NCBI RefSeq assembly: GCF_963678635.1
Contig: NC_087069.1
Span: 12,854,874-12,916,873, forward strand
Origin: Symsagittifera roscoffensis
Lineage: Eukaryota; Xenacoelomorpha; Acoela; Convolutidae
Direction: 5' to 3'
DNA length: 62,000 nucleotides
The stretch's first letter is position 1, and every line of letters starts with the position of its first letter. The notes below the pieces were generated by a model that was not told the DNA's origin, made no database searches, and saw only the letters and a program-made list of their open reading frames with translations. This document shows, one piece after another, positions 40,801-55,190 of this stretch. The position numbers were made by a program, and so were the translations under genes.

Positions 40801-43800
40801 GATGGATAAGGTGATAGCGATGGTGATGGTGATGGTGATGGTGATGGTGATGGTGATGGTGGTGGTGATGTTGATGGTGATCTGAATGGTGATGGTGTTG
40901 GATAAGATGGTCGTGATGGTGATGGTGATAATTATAGTGGTAGTGATGGCGAGTTTGATGATGACGGTGTTGGATAAGTTGATAGTGATGGTGATGGTGA
41001 TGATTATGGTGGTGGTGATGGTGATAATGTTGGTGATGGTGATGGTGATGATAATGGCGACATGATGATGGTGGTGATGGTGATGGGGTTGGATAAGGTG
41101 ATAGTGATGGTGATGGTGATGATTATGGCGGTGGTTATGGTGATAATGTTGGTGATGGTGATGGTAATGATAATGGTGATGGTGATGGTGATGGTGATAA
41201 TGATGTTGCTGGATAAAGTGGTAGTGATGGTGATGGTGTTGGTGATGGTGTTGGATAAGAAGATCTTGATGGTGATGGTGAGATTGATGGTGATCGCGAT
41301 GGTGTTGGATAAGGTGATAGCGATGGTGATGGTGATGATGAGCGTGATGGTGATGGTGATGGTGGTGGTGATGGTGATGGTGATCTGAATGGTGATGGTG
41401 TTGGATAAGATGGTAGTGATGGTGATGGTGATAATTATAGTGGTAGTGATGGCGAGTTTGATGATGATGATGTTGGATAAATTGATAGTGATGGTAATGG
41501 TCATGATTATGGTGGTGGTGATGTTGATGATGTTGGTGAAGGTGATGTTGATGGTAGTAATGATGGTGTTGCACAAGGTGATAGTCATGGCGACGTGATG
41601 GTGATGGTGATGGGGTTGGAGAAGGTGATAGTGATGGTAATGGTGATGATTATGGTGGTGGTGATGGTGATAATATTGGTGATGGTGATGGTGATGATAA
41701 TGGTGATGGTGGTAGTGATGGTGATGGTGTTGGTGATGGTGTTGGATAAGATGATCTCGATGGTGAATGTGATGTTGATGGTGATCGTGATGGTGTTGGA
41801 TAAGGTGATAGCGATGGTGATGGTGATGATGAGCGTGATGGTGATGGTGATGGTGGTGGTGATGGTGATGGTGATCTGAATGGTGATGGTGTTGGATAAG
41901 ATGATAGTGATGGTGATGGTCATGATTATGGTGGTGGTGGTGATGTTGATGATGTTGGTGATGGTGATGTTCATGATAATGGTGATGGTGTTGGACAAGG
42001 TGATAGTCATGGTGACGTGATGGTGATGGTGATGGGGTTGGATAAGGCGATAGTGTTGGTAATGGTGATGATTATGGTGGTGGTGATGGTGATGGTGATC
42101 TTGATGGTGATCGTGATGGTGTTGGATACGGCGATTGTGATGATGCTGTTGATGTTGATGTTGCTGGATAAGTTGGCAGTGATGGTGATGGTGATGGTGA
42201 TGGTGTTGGATAAGAAGATAGTGATGGCGATGGTTATATTGTTGGTGATCGTGATGGTGTTGGATAGGATGATTGAGATGGTGATGTTCTTCGATATAGT
42301 GATAGTGTTGGTGATGGTGATGGTGATGGTGACGGTGATGGTGATGGTGTTGGATAAGATGATAGTGATGGCGATGGTCATGATTATGGTGATGGTGATG
42401 TTGATGTTATTGGTGATGGTGATGTTGATGGTAATGGTGATGGTGCTGGACAAGGTAATAGTCATGGTGACGTGATGGTGATGGTGATGGGGTTGGATAA
42501 GTCGATAGTGTTGGTGATGGTGACTATTATGAGGGTGGTGATGGTGATGATGTTGGTGATGGTGATGGTGATGGTGATGGTGATGGTGATGGTGATGGTG
42601 TTGGATAAGATGATAGTGATGGTGATGGTGATATTTATGGTGGTAGTGATAGCGAAATTGATGATGATTGTGTTGGATAAGGTGAGAGTGATGGTGATGG
42701 TGATGGTGATGATGATGATGATGGTGTTGGATAAGAAGTTTGTGATGGCGAGGATTATGTTGATGGTGATCGTGATGGTGTCGGATAGGATGATTGAGAT
42801 GGTGATGATCTTTGATATGGTGATAGTGATATTGTTGGTTATGGTGATGGTGTTGGATAAGAAGATAGTGATCGCGATGGTTATGTTGATGGTGTTGGAT
42901 AAGGTGATATTGATGGTGATGGTGATGATGATGGTTATCGTGATGATGATGGTGATGGTGATGATGATGGTGATGGTGATGCTGCTGGACAAGGTGATAG
43001 TCATGGTGAAGTGATGGTGATGGTGATGGGGTTGGATAAGATGATAGTGATGGTGATGGTGATGTTGGCGATTATGGTGGAGGTGATGGTGATGATGTTG
43101 GTGATAAGGCTGTTGATGGTAATGGTGATAGTGTTTGGCAATGTGATAGTGATGATGTTATTGATGGTGATAGTTCTCGTGGTAGTGATGGTGATGTTGA
43201 TGATGATGTTGCTGGATAAGGTGGTAGTGATAGTAATGGTGATTGTAACGGTGTTGGATAAGAACATAGTGATGGCGATGTTTATGTTGATAGTGATCGT
43301 GATGGTGTTGGATAGGGCAATTGAGATGGTGATGTTCTTTGAATAGGTGCTAGTGATGGTGATGGTAATGGTGATGGTGTTGGATAAGAAGATAATGATT
43401 GCGATGGTTAAGTTGATGGTGTTGGATAAGGTGATATTGATGTTGATGGTGATGGTGATGGATATGGTGATGGTGATGGTGGTGGACAAGGTGATAGTCA
43501 TGGTGACATGATGGTGATGGTGATGGGGTTGGAGAAGGTGATGGTGATGCTGATGGTGATGATTATGGTGGCGGTGATGGTGATGATGTTGGTGATGGTG
43601 ATGTTGATGGTAGCGATGATGGTGTTGCACAAGGTGATAGGCATAGCGACGTGATGGTGATGGTGATGGGGTTGGATAAGGTGATAGTGATGGTGATGAT
43701 TATGGTGGTGGTGATGGTGATGATGTTGGTGATGGTGATGGTGATGGTGATGGTGATTGTAATGGGGATGGTGATGGTAATGGTGATGGTGATGGTGATG

Positions 43801-46412
43801 GTGTTGGATGAGATGATAGTGATAGTGGTGGGGTTGGAGAAGGTGATGGTAATGCTGATGGTGATGGTTATGGTGGCGGTGATGATGATGATGTTGGTGA
43901 TGGTGATGTTGATGGTAGCGATGATGGTGTTGCACAAGGTGATAGGCACAGCGACGTGATGGTGATGGTGATGGGGTTGGATAAGGTGAAAGTGATGGTG
44001 ATGATTATGGTGGTGGTGATGGTGATGATGTTGGTGATGGTGATGGTGATGGTGATTGTAATGGGGATGGTTATGGTAATGGTGATGGTGATGGTGATGG
44101 TGGTGATGATGATGATGTTGCTGGATAAGGTGATAGTGATGGTGAAGGTGGTGGTGATGGTGTTGGATAAGAAGATCTTGATGGTGATGGTGATGATGAT
44201 GGTGATCGTGGTGGTGCTGGATAAGGTGATAGCGATGGTGATGGTGACGATGAGAGTGATGGTGATGGTGATGATGGTGGTGATGGTGATGGTGATCTCG
44301 ATGGTGATGGTGTTGGATGAGATGATAGTGATGATTGTGGTGATAGTTATGGTGGTAGTGATGGCGAGTTTGATGATTATGGTGTTGGATGTTGATGTTG
44401 ATGGTAATCGTGGTGGTGCTGGATAAGGTGATAGCGATGGTGATGGTGATGATGAGAGTGATGATGATGGCTGTGGATAAGGTTATGGTGATGATGATGG
44501 TGATGGTGATGGTGATGTTGAGGGTGATAGTGATGCAGCTGGACAAGGTGATAGTCATGGTGACGTGATGGTGATGGTGATGGGTTTGGATAAGGTGATA
44601 GTGATGGTGATGGTGATGATTATGGTGGTGGTGATGGTGATGATGTTGGTGATGGTGATGTTGATGGCAATGGTGATGGTGTTGGGCAAGGTGATAGTCA
44701 TGGTGACGTGATGGTGATGTTGATGGGATTGGATAAGGTGATAGTGATAATGATGGTGATGACTATGGTGGTGGTGATGGTGATGATGTTATTGATGGTG
44801 ATAGTTCTGGTGGTAGTGATGGTGATGTTGATGATGATGCTGCTGGATAAGGTGGTAGTGATGGTAATGGTGATGGTGTTGGATAAGAAGATAATGATCG
44901 CGATGGTTAAGTTGATGGTGTTGGATAAGGTGATATTGATGTTGATGGTGATGGTGATGGTTATGGTGATGGCGATGGTGCTGGACAAGGTGATAGTCAT
45001 GTTGACATGATGCTGATGGTGAAGGGGTTGGATAAGGTGATAGTGATGGTGATGATTATGGTGGTGGTGGTGATGGTGATGATGTTGGTGATGGTGATGG
45101 TGATGGTGATGGTAATGGTGATGGTGATGGTAATGATGATGGTGATGGTGATGATGATGATGATGTTGCTGGATAAGGTGATGGTAATGGTGATGGTGAT
45201 GGTAATGGTGATGGTGATGGTGACGTGATGGTGATGTTGATGGGATTGGATAAGGTGATAGTGATGGTGATGGTGATGATTATGGTGGTGGTGATGGTGA
45301 TGATGTTATTGATGGTGATAGTTCTGGTGGTAGTGATAGTGATGTTGATGATGATGTTGCGGGATAAGGTGGTAGTGATAGTAATGGTGATTGTAACGGT
45401 GTTGGATAAGAACATAGTGATGGCGATGTTTATGTTGATGGTGATCGTGATGGTGTTGGATAGGGTGATTGAGATGGTGATGTTCTTTGAATAGGTGCTA
45501 GTGATGGTGATGGTAACGGTGATGGTGTTGGATAAGAAGGTAATGATCGCGATAGTTAAGTTGATGGTGTTGGATAAGGTGATATTGATGTTGATGGTGA
45601 TGGTGATGGTTATTGTAATGGTGATGGTGATGGTGCTGGACAAGGTGATAGTCATGGTGACATGATGGTGATGGGGATGGGGTTGGTGAAGGTGATAGTG
45701 ATGCTGATGGTGATGATTATGGTGGCGTTGATGGTGATGATGTTGGTGATGGTGATGTTGATGATAGTGATGATGGCGTTGCACAAGGTGATAGTCATGG
45801 CGACGTGATGGTGATTTTGATGGGGTTGGATAAGGTGATAGTGATGGTGATGATTATGGTGGTGGTGATGGTGATGATGTTGGCGATGGTGATGGTGATG
45901 GTGATTGTGATCGTAATGGTGATGGTGATGGTAATGGTGATGGTGATGGTGATGATGATGATGATGTTGCTGGATAAGGTGGTAGTGATGGTGATGGTGT
46001 TGTTGATGGTGTTGGATAAGAAGTTCTTGATGGTGATGGTGGTGTTGATGGTGATCGTGGTGGTGCAGGATAAGGTGATAGCGATGGTGATGGTGGTGGT
46101 GATGGTGATGGTGATCTTGATGGTGATGGTGTTGGATGAGATGATAGTGATGGTGGTGGTGATAGTTATGGTGGTAGTGATGGCGAGTTTGATGATTATG
46201 GTGTTGGATAAGGTGATAGTGATGGTGATGATGATGATGATGGCTGTGGATAAGGTTATGGTGATGATGATGGTGATGGTGATGGTGATGTTGATGGTGA
46301 TAGTGATGCTGCTGGACAAGGTGATAGTCATGGTGACGTGATGGTGATATTGATGGGGTTGGATAAGGCGATAGTGATGGTGATGGTGATGATTATGGTG
46401 GTGGTGATGGTG

Positions 46413-47248
46413 ATGATGTTGGTGATGGTGATAGTTGTAGTGGTAGTGATGATGATGTTGCTGGATAAGGTGGTAGTGATAGTGATGATGATGGTACCGG
46501 TGTTGGTTAAGAAGATAGTGATGGCAATGTTTATGTTGACAGTGATCGTGATGGTGTTGGATAGGGTGATTGAGATGGTGATGGTGATGGTGATGGTTAT
46601 GGTGATGATGATGGTGATGGTGATCGTGATGGTGATGTTGATGGTGAAGGTGATGGTGCTGGACAAGGCGATAGTCATGGTGACTTGATGGTGATGCTAC
46701 TGGGGTTGGATAAGGTGATAGTGACGGTGATGGTGGTGATTATGGTGGCGGTGATGGTGATGATGTTGGGGATGGTGATGTTGATGGTAGTGATGATGGT
46801 GTTGCACAAGGTGATAGTCATGGCGACGTGATGATGTTGGTGATGGTGATAGTTATAATGGTAGTGATGATGATGTTGCTGGATAAGGTGGTAGTGATAG
46901 TGATGATGATGGTACCGGTGTTGGTTAAGAAGATAGTGATGGCAATGTTTATGTTGACAATGATCGTGATGGTGTTGGATAGGGTGATTGAGATGGTGAT
47001 GGTGATGGTGATGGTTATGGTGATGATGATGGTGATGGTGATCGTGATGGTGATGTTGATGGTGAAGGTGATGGTGCTGGACAAGGTGATAGTCATGGTG
47101 ACTTGATGGTGATGCTACTGGGGTTGGATAAGGTGATAGTGATGGTGATGGTGATGATTATGGTGGCGGTGATGGTGATGATGTTGGGGATGGTGATGTT
47201 GATGGTAGTGATGATGGTGTTGCACAAGGTGATAGTCATGGCGACATG
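46413..47248 (+). repeat. 418-bp tandem duplication
   Basis: The rare phrase GGTACCGGTGTTGG occurs at 46493 and 46911, and flanking sequence is nearly identical at the same spacing. Confidence 0.85.
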
Positions 47249-47840
47249 ATGGTGATGGTGATGGGGTTGGATAAGGTGATAGTGATGGTGATGGTGATGA
47301 TTATGGTGGTGGTGATGGTGATAATGTTGGTGATGGTGATGGTGATGGTAATGGTGATGGTGATGGTGATGGTGATGGTGATGATGATGTTGCTGGATAA
47401 GGTGGTAGTGATGGTGATGGTGTTGGTGATGGTGTTGGATAAGAAGATCTTGATGGTGATGGTGATGTGATGTTGATGGTGATCGTGATGGTGTTGGATA
47501 AGGTGATAGCGATGGTGATGGTGATGATGAGCATGATGGTGATGATGTTAGATAAGATGATAGTGATAGTGATGGTGATAATTATAGTGGTAGTGATGGC
47601 GAGTTTGATGATGTTGGTGTTGGATAAGTTGATAGTGATGGTGATGGTGATGATAACGATGATGGCTGTGGATAAGGTGTTGGCGATGGTGATGGTGATG
47701 GTTATGATGATGTTGCTGGATAAGGTGATGGTGATGGTGTTGGATAAGGTGACAGCGATGGTGATGGTGATGATGAGGGCGATGGTGATGGTGATGGTGA
47801 TGGTGATGGTGATGGTGATGGTGGTGGTGATGGTGATGGT

Positions 47841-48758
47841 GATCTTGATGCTGATGGTGCTGGATAAGATGATAGTGATGGTGATGGTGATAGTTATGGT
47901 GGTAGTGATGGCGAGTTTGATGATGATGATGGTGTTGGATAAAGTGATAGTAATGGTGATGGTGATGATGATGATGATGGCTGTGGAGAAAATTATAGTG
48001 ATGATGATGGTGATAGTGATGATGAACATGATGATGATGGTGTTGGATAAGGTGATAGTGATGGTGATGGTGATGATGATGTTGCTGGATAAGGCGGTAG
48101 TGATCGTGATGGTGTTGGTGATGGTGTTGGATAAGAATACCTTGATGGTGATGGTGATGTTGATGGTGATCGTGATGGTGTTGGATAAGGTGATAACGAT
48201 GGTGATGGTGCTGGTGTTGGATAATGTGATAGCGATGGTGATGGTGATGTTGAGGGTGATGGTGATGGTGATGGTGATGGTGGTGGTGATGGTGATGGTG
48301 ATCTTGATGCTGATGGTGCTGGATAAGATGATAGTGATGGTGATGGTGATAGTTATGGTGGTAGTGATGGCGAGTTTGATGATGATGATGGTGTTGGATA
48401 AAGTGATAGTAATGGTGATGGTGATGATGATGATGATGGCTGTGGAGAAAATTATAGTGATGATGATGGTGATAGTGATGATGAACATGATGATGATGGT
48501 GTTGGATAAGGTGATAGTGATGGTGATGGTGATGATGATGTTGCTGGATAAGGCGGTAGTGATGGTGAGGGTGTTGGTGATGGTGTTGGATAAGAATACC
48601 TTGATGGTGATGGTGATGTTGATGGTGATCGTGATGGTGTTGGATAAGGTGATAACGATGGTGATGGTGCTGGTGTTGGATAATGTGATAGCGATGGTGA
48701 TGGTGATGTTGAGGGTGATGGTGATGGTGATGGTGATGGTGGTGGTGATGGTGATGGT
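47841..48758 (+). repeat. 459-bp tandem duplication
   Basis: GATCTTGATGCTG lies at 47841 and 48300, GGAGAAAATTATAG at 47985 and 48444, and AAGAATACC at 48133 and 48592, all 459 apart. Confidence 0.88.
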
Positions 48759-49739
48759 GATCTTGATGGTGATGGTGTTGGATAAGATGATAGTGACGGT
48801 GATGGTGATAGTTATGGTGGTAGTGATGGCGACTTTGATGATGATGGTGTAGGATAATGTGATAGTGATGGTGATGGTGATGATGATGTTGATGGTGATC
48901 GTGATGGTGTTGGATAAAGCGATTGTGATGGTGATGTTGATGGTGATGTTGCTGGATAAGGTGGCAGTGATGGTGATGGTGTTGGATAAGAAGATAGTGA
49001 TGGCGATGGTTATGTTGATGGTGATCGTGATGGTGTTGGATAAAGCGATTGTGATGGTGATGCTGATGGTGATGTTGCTGGATAAGGTGGCAGTGATGGT
49101 GATGGTGTTGGATAAGAAGATAGTGATGGCGATGGTTATGTTGATGGTGATCGTGATGGTGTTGGATAGGGTGATTGAGATGGTGATGTCTTTTGATATG
49201 GTGATAGTGATGGTGATGGTGATGGTAATGGTGATGAGGATGGTGATGGTGATGATCATTTTGCTGGATAAGGTGGTAGTGATGGTTATGGTGTTGGTGA
49301 TGGTGTTGTATAAGAAGATCTTGATGGTGATGGTGATGTGATGTTGATGTTGATCGTGATGGTGTTGGATAAGGTGATAGCGATGGTGATGGTGATGATG
49401 AGCGTGATGGTGATGATGGTGGTGATTGTGATGGTGATCTGAATGGTGATGGTGTTGGATAAGATGATAGTGATGCTGATGGTGATAATTATAGTGGTAG
49501 TGATGGCGAGTTTGATGATTTTGGTGTTGGATAAACTGATAGTGATGGTGATGGTGATGATAACGATGATGGCTGTGGATAAGGTGATGGCGATGGTGAT
49601 GGTGAATTTGATGATGATGGTGTTGGATAAGGTGATAGTGATGGTGATGGTTTTGATGATGTTGCTGGATAAGGTGATGGTGATGGTGTTGGATAAGGTG
49701 ACAGCGAATGTGATGTTGATGATGAGGGCGATGGTGAGG

Positions 49740-50620
49740 GTGATGGTGATGGTGATGGTGGTGGTGATGGTGATAGTTATAGTGGTAGTGATGGCGAGTT
49801 TGATGATGATGATGGTGTTGGATAAAGTGATAGTGATGGTGATGGTGATGATGATGATGATGGCTGTGGAGAAAATTATAGTGATGATGATGGTGATAGT
49901 GATGATGAATATGTTGATGATGGTGTTGGATAAGGTGATAGTGATGGTGATGGTGATGATGATGTTGCTGGATAAGGCGGTAGTGATGGTGATGGTGTTG
50001 GTGATGGTGTTGGATAAGAATACCTTGATGGTGATGGTGATGTGGTGGTGATCGTGATGGTGTTGGATAAGGTGATAACGATGGTGATGGTGCTGGTGTT
50101 GGATACTGTGATAGCGATGGTGATGGTGATGTTGAGGGTGATGGTGATGGTGATGGTGATGGTGGTGGTGATGGTGATGGTGATGGTGATGGTGATAGTG
50201 ATGGTGATGGTGATAGTTATAGTGGTAGTGATGACGAGTTTGATGATGATAATGGTGTTGGATAAAGTGATAGTGATGGTGATGGTGATGATGATGATGA
50301 TGGCTGTGGAGAACATTATAGTGATGATGATGGTGATAGTGATGATGAATATGTTGATGATGGTGTTGGATAAGGTGATAGTGATGGTGATGGTGATGAT
50401 GATGTTGCTGGATAAGGCGGTAGTGATGGTGATGGTGTTGGTGATGGTGTTGGATAAGAATACCTTGATGGTGATGGTGATGTTGATGGTGATCGTGATG
50501 GTGTTGGATAAGGTGATAACGATGGTGATGGTGCTGGTGTTGGATACTGTGATAGCGATGGTGATGGTGATGTTGAGGGTGATGGTGATGGTGATGGTGA
50601 TGGTGGTGGTGATGGTGATG
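49740..50620 (+). repeat. 440-bp tandem duplication
   Basis: GAATACC at 50018 and 50458, GAATATGTTGATG at 49907 and 50347, and the phrase around 49794 and 50234 are all 440 apart. The outer edges are approximate. Confidence 0.8.
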
Positions 50621-51610
50621 GTGATCTTGATGGTGATGGTGTTGGATAAGTTGATAGTGACGGTGATGGTGATAGTTATGGTGGTAGTGATGGCGACTTT
50701 GATGATGATGGTGTAGGATAAGGTGATAGTGATGGTGATGTTGATGGTGATGTTGCTGGATAAGGTGGCAGTGATGGTGATGGTGATGGTGTTGGATAAG
50801 AAGATAGTGATGGCGATGGTTATGTTGATGGTGATCGTGATGGTGTTGGATAGGGTGATTGAGATGGTGATGTCCTTTGATATGGTGATAGTGATGGTGA
50901 TGGTGATGGTGATGGTGATGGTAATGGTGATGGTGATGGTGATGGTGATGATGATGTTGCTGGATAAGGTGGTAGTGATGGTGATGATGTTGGTGATGGT
51001 GTTGGATAAGAAGATCTTGATGGTGATGGTGATGTGATGTTGATGGTGATCGTGATGGTGTTGGATAAGGTGATAGCGATGGTGATGGTGATGATGAGCG
51101 AGATGGTGATGATGGTGGTGATTGTGATGGTGATCTGAATGGTGATGGTGTTGGATAAGATGATAGTGATGCTGATGGTGATAATTATAGTGGTAGTGAT
51201 GGCGATTTTAATGATGTTGGTGTTGGATAAATTGATAGTGATGGTGATGGTGATGATAACGATGATGGCTGTGGATAAGGTGATGGCGATGGTGATGGTG
51301 AATTTGATGATGATGGTGTTGGATAAGGTGATAGTGATGGTGATGGTTTTGATGATTTTGCTGGATAAGGTGATGGTGATGGTGTTGGATAAGGTGACAG
51401 CGATGGTGATGGTGATGATGAGGGCGATGGTGATGGTGATGGTGATGGTGATGGTGATGGTGATGGTGGTGGTGATGGTGATGGTGATCTTGATGCTGAT
51501 GGTGCTGGTTAAGATGATAGTGATGGTGATGGTGATAGTTATAGTGGTAGTGATGGCGAGTTTGATGATGATGATGGGGTTGGATAAGGTGATAGTGATG
51601 GCGATAGTGA

Positions 51611-53210
51611 TGAATATGGTGGTGGTGATGGTGACGATGCTGGTGATGGTGATATTGATGGTAATGGTGATGGTGTTGGGCAAGGTGATAGTGATGGTGA
51701 TGGTGATGATTATGGTGGTGGTGATGGTGATGATGTTGGTGATGGTGATAGTTATAGTGGTAGTGATGATTATGTTGGTGGTGATGGTTATGGTGATGGT
51801 GATGGTGCTGGACAAGGTGATAGTCATGGTGACGTGATGGTTAAGTTGATGGTGTTGGATAAGGTGATATTGATGTTGATGTTAGTGGTGAAGGTTATGG
51901 TGATGGTGATGGTGCTGGACAAGGTGATAGTCATGGTGACGTGATGGTGATGGTGATGGGGTTGGAGAAGGTGATAGTGATGCTGATGGTGATGATTATG
52001 GTGGCGGTGATGGTGATGATGTTGGTGATAGTGATGTTGATGGTAGTGATGATGGTGTTGCACAAGGTGATAATCATGGCGACGTGATGGAGATGGTGAT
52101 GGGGTTGGATAAGGTGATAGTGATGGTGATGATTATGGTAGTGGTGATGGTGACGATGTTAGTGATGGTGACGATGTTGGTGATGGTGATGGTGATCGTG
52201 ATGGTAATGGTGATGTTGATGGTAATGGTGATGGTGATGGTGATGGTGATGGTGATGGTGATGGTGATGATTATGTTGCTGGATAAGGTGGTAGTGATGG
52301 TGATGGTGTTGGATAAGAAGATCTTGATGGTGATGGTGATGTTGATGGTGATCGTGGTGGTGCTAGATAAGGTGATAGCGATGGTGTTGGTGATGATGAG
52401 GGTGATGGTGATGGTGATGGTGGTGGTGATGGTAATGATGATCTTGATGGTGATGGTGTTGGATGAGATGATGGTGATGGTGGTGGTGATCGCGAGTTTG
52501 ATGATTATGGTGTTGGATAAGGTGATAGTGATTGTGATGGTGATGATGATGATGACGGCTGTGGATAACGTTATGGTGATGAATATGGTGGTGGTGATGG
52601 TGATGATGCTGGTGATGGTGATATTGATGGTAATGGTGATGGTGTTGGGCAAGGTGATAGTGATGGTGATGGTGATGATTATGGTGGTGGTGATGGTGAT
52701 GATGTTGGTGATGGTGATAGTTATAGTGGTAGTGATGATTATGTTGGTGGGATGGTTTATGGTGATGGTGATGGTGCTGGACAAGGTGATAGTCATGGTG
52801 ACGTGATGGTTAAGTTGATGGTGTTGGATAAGGTGATATTGATGTTGATGTTAGTGGTGATGGTTATGGTGATGGTGATGGTGCTGGACAAGGTGATAGT
52901 CATGGTGACGTGATGGTGATGGTGATGGGGTTGGAGAAGGTGATAGTGATGCTGATGGTGATGATTATGGTGGCGGTGATGGTGATGATGTTGGTGATGG
53001 TGATGTTGATGGTAGTGATGATGGTGTTGCACAAGGTGATAATCATGGCGACGTGATGGAGATGGTGATGGGGTTGGATAAGGTGATAGTGATGGTGATG
53101 ATTATGGTAGTGGTGATGGTGACGATGTTAGTGATGGTGACGATGTTGGTGATGGTGATGGTGATCGTGATGGTAATGGTGATGTTGATGGTAATGGTGA
53201 TGATGTTGGT
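51611..53210 (+). repeat. 969-bp tandem duplication, second copy partial
   Basis: TGAATATGG at 51611 and 52580, GACGTGATGGTTAAGTTG at 51831 and 52800, and GACGTGATGGAGATGG at 52081 and 53050 share the 969-base spacing. The second copy diverges after about 53210. Confidence 0.85.
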
Positions 53211-54054
53211 GATGGCGATAGTTAAAGTGGTAGTGATGATGATGTTGCAGGATAAGGTGGTAGTGATAGTGATGGTGATGGTAACGGTGTTGGATAAGAA
53301 GATAGTGATGGCGATGTTTATGTTGACAGTGATCGTGATGGTGTTGGAAAGGGTGATTGAGATGGTGATGGTGATGGTTATGGTGTTGGACAAGGTGATA
53401 GTCATGGTGACGTGATGGTGATGGTGATGGGGTTGGACAAGGCGATAGTGTTGGTAATGGTGATGATTATGGTGGTGGTGATGGTGATGGTGATCTTGAT
53501 GGTGATCGTGATGGTGTTGGATACGGCGATTGTGATGATGCTGTTGATGGTGATGTTGCTGGATAAGTTCGCAGTGATGGTGATGGTGATGGTGATGGTG
53601 TTGGAAAAGAAGATAGTGATGGCGATGGTTATATTGTTGGTGATCGTGATGGTGTTGGATAGGATGATTGAGATGGTGATGTTCTTCGATATAGTGATAG
53701 TGTTGGTGATGGTGATGGTGATGGTGACGGTGATGGTGATGGTGTTGGATAAGAAGATAGTTATTGCGATGGTTATGTTGATGGTGTTGGGAAAGGTGAT
53801 AGTGTTGGTGGTGGTGATGGTAATGGTTTTAGTGATGTTGATGGTGATGGTGATCGTGATGGTGATGTTGATTGTGATGGTGATGGTGCTGGACAAGGTG
53901 ATAATCATGGTGACGTGATGGTGATGGTGATGGTGTTGGATAAGATGATAGTGATGGTGATGGTCATGATTATGTTGATGGTGATGTTGATGTTGTTGGT
54001 GATGGTGATGTTGATGATAATGGTGATGGTGCTGGACAAGGTAATAGTCATGGT

Positions 54055-54478
54055 GACGTGATGGTGATGGTGATGGGGTTGGATAAGTCGATAGTGTTGG
54101 TGATGGTGATTATTATGGTGGTGGTGATGGTGATGATGTTGGTGATGGTGATGGTGGTGGTGGTGGTGATGGTGATGGTGATGGTGATGGTGTTGGATAA
54201 GATGATAGTGATGGTGATGGTCATGATTATGTTGATGGTGATGTTGATGTTGTTGGTGATGGTGATGTTGATGATAATGGTGATGGTGCTGGACAAGGTA
54301 ATAGTCATGGTGACGTGATGGTGATGGTGATGGGGTTGGATAAGTCGATAGTGTTGGTGATGGTGATTATTATGGTGGTGGTGATGGTGATGATGTTGGT
54401 GATGGTGATGGTGGTGGTGGTGGTGATGGTGATGGTGATGGTGATGGTGTTGGATAAGATGATAGTGATGGTGATGGT
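54055..54478 (+). repeat. 257-bp tandem duplication, second copy partial
   Basis: The sequence beginning GACGTGATGGTGATGG and running through GGATAAGTCGATAG is repeated 257 bases later before the copies diverge. Confidence 0.7.
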
Positions 54479-55190
54479 GATATTTATGGTGGTAGTGATA
54501 GCGAATTTGATGATGATTGTGTTGGATAAGGTGATAGTGATGGTGATGGTGATGATGATGGTGTTGGATAAGAAGTTTGTGATGGCGAGGATTATGTTGA
54601 TGGTGATCGTGATGGTGTTGGATAAGAAGATAGTGATCGCGATGGTTATGTTGATGGTGTTGGATAAGGTGATAGTGATGGTGATGGTGATGATGATGGT
54701 TATCGTGATGATGATGGTGATGGTGATGATGATGGTGATGTTGATGGTGATGGTGATGCTGCTGGACAAGGTGATAGTCATGGTGAAGTGATGGTGATGG
54801 TGATGGGGTTGGATAAGATGATAGTGATGGTGATGGTGATGTTGACGATTATGGTGGTGGTGATGGTGATGACGTTGGTGATAAGTGATGGTAATGATGA
54901 TGGTGTTGGGCAATGTGATAGTCATGGTGATGTGATGGTGATGGTGATGGTATTGGATAAGGTGATAGTGATGGTGATGGTGATGATTATGGTGATGGTG
55001 ATGTTGATGATGTTATTGATTGTGATAGATCTGGTGTTAGTGATGGTGATGTTGATGATGATGTTGCTGGATAAGGTGGTAGTGATAGTAATGATGATTG
55101 TAACGGTGTTGGATAAGATCATAGTGATGGCGATGTTTATGTTGATGGTGATCGTGATGGTGTTGGATAGGGTGATTGAGATGGTGATGT

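Larger units (their letters stand above)
35691..47300 (+). repeat. Satellite block B: with GTCATGGTGACGTGATGG spacers
   Basis: The spacer GTCATGGTGACGTGATGG, usually preceded by GGACAAGGTGATA and followed by GATGGGGTTGGATAAGG, appears every 100 to 550 bases. It changes the reading phase, so open frames are short here. A common variant has GGCGACGTG and is preceded by GTTGCACAAGG. Confidence 0.75.
47301..51830 (+). repeat. Satellite block C: without the GTGACGTGATGG spacer
   Basis: The block B spacer is absent. Its own markers are GGTGATGTGATGTTGATGG, GGCTGTGGATAAGG or GGCTGTGGAGAA, and AAGAATACC. It returns in higher-order form at 58.0 kb. Confidence 0.65.
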
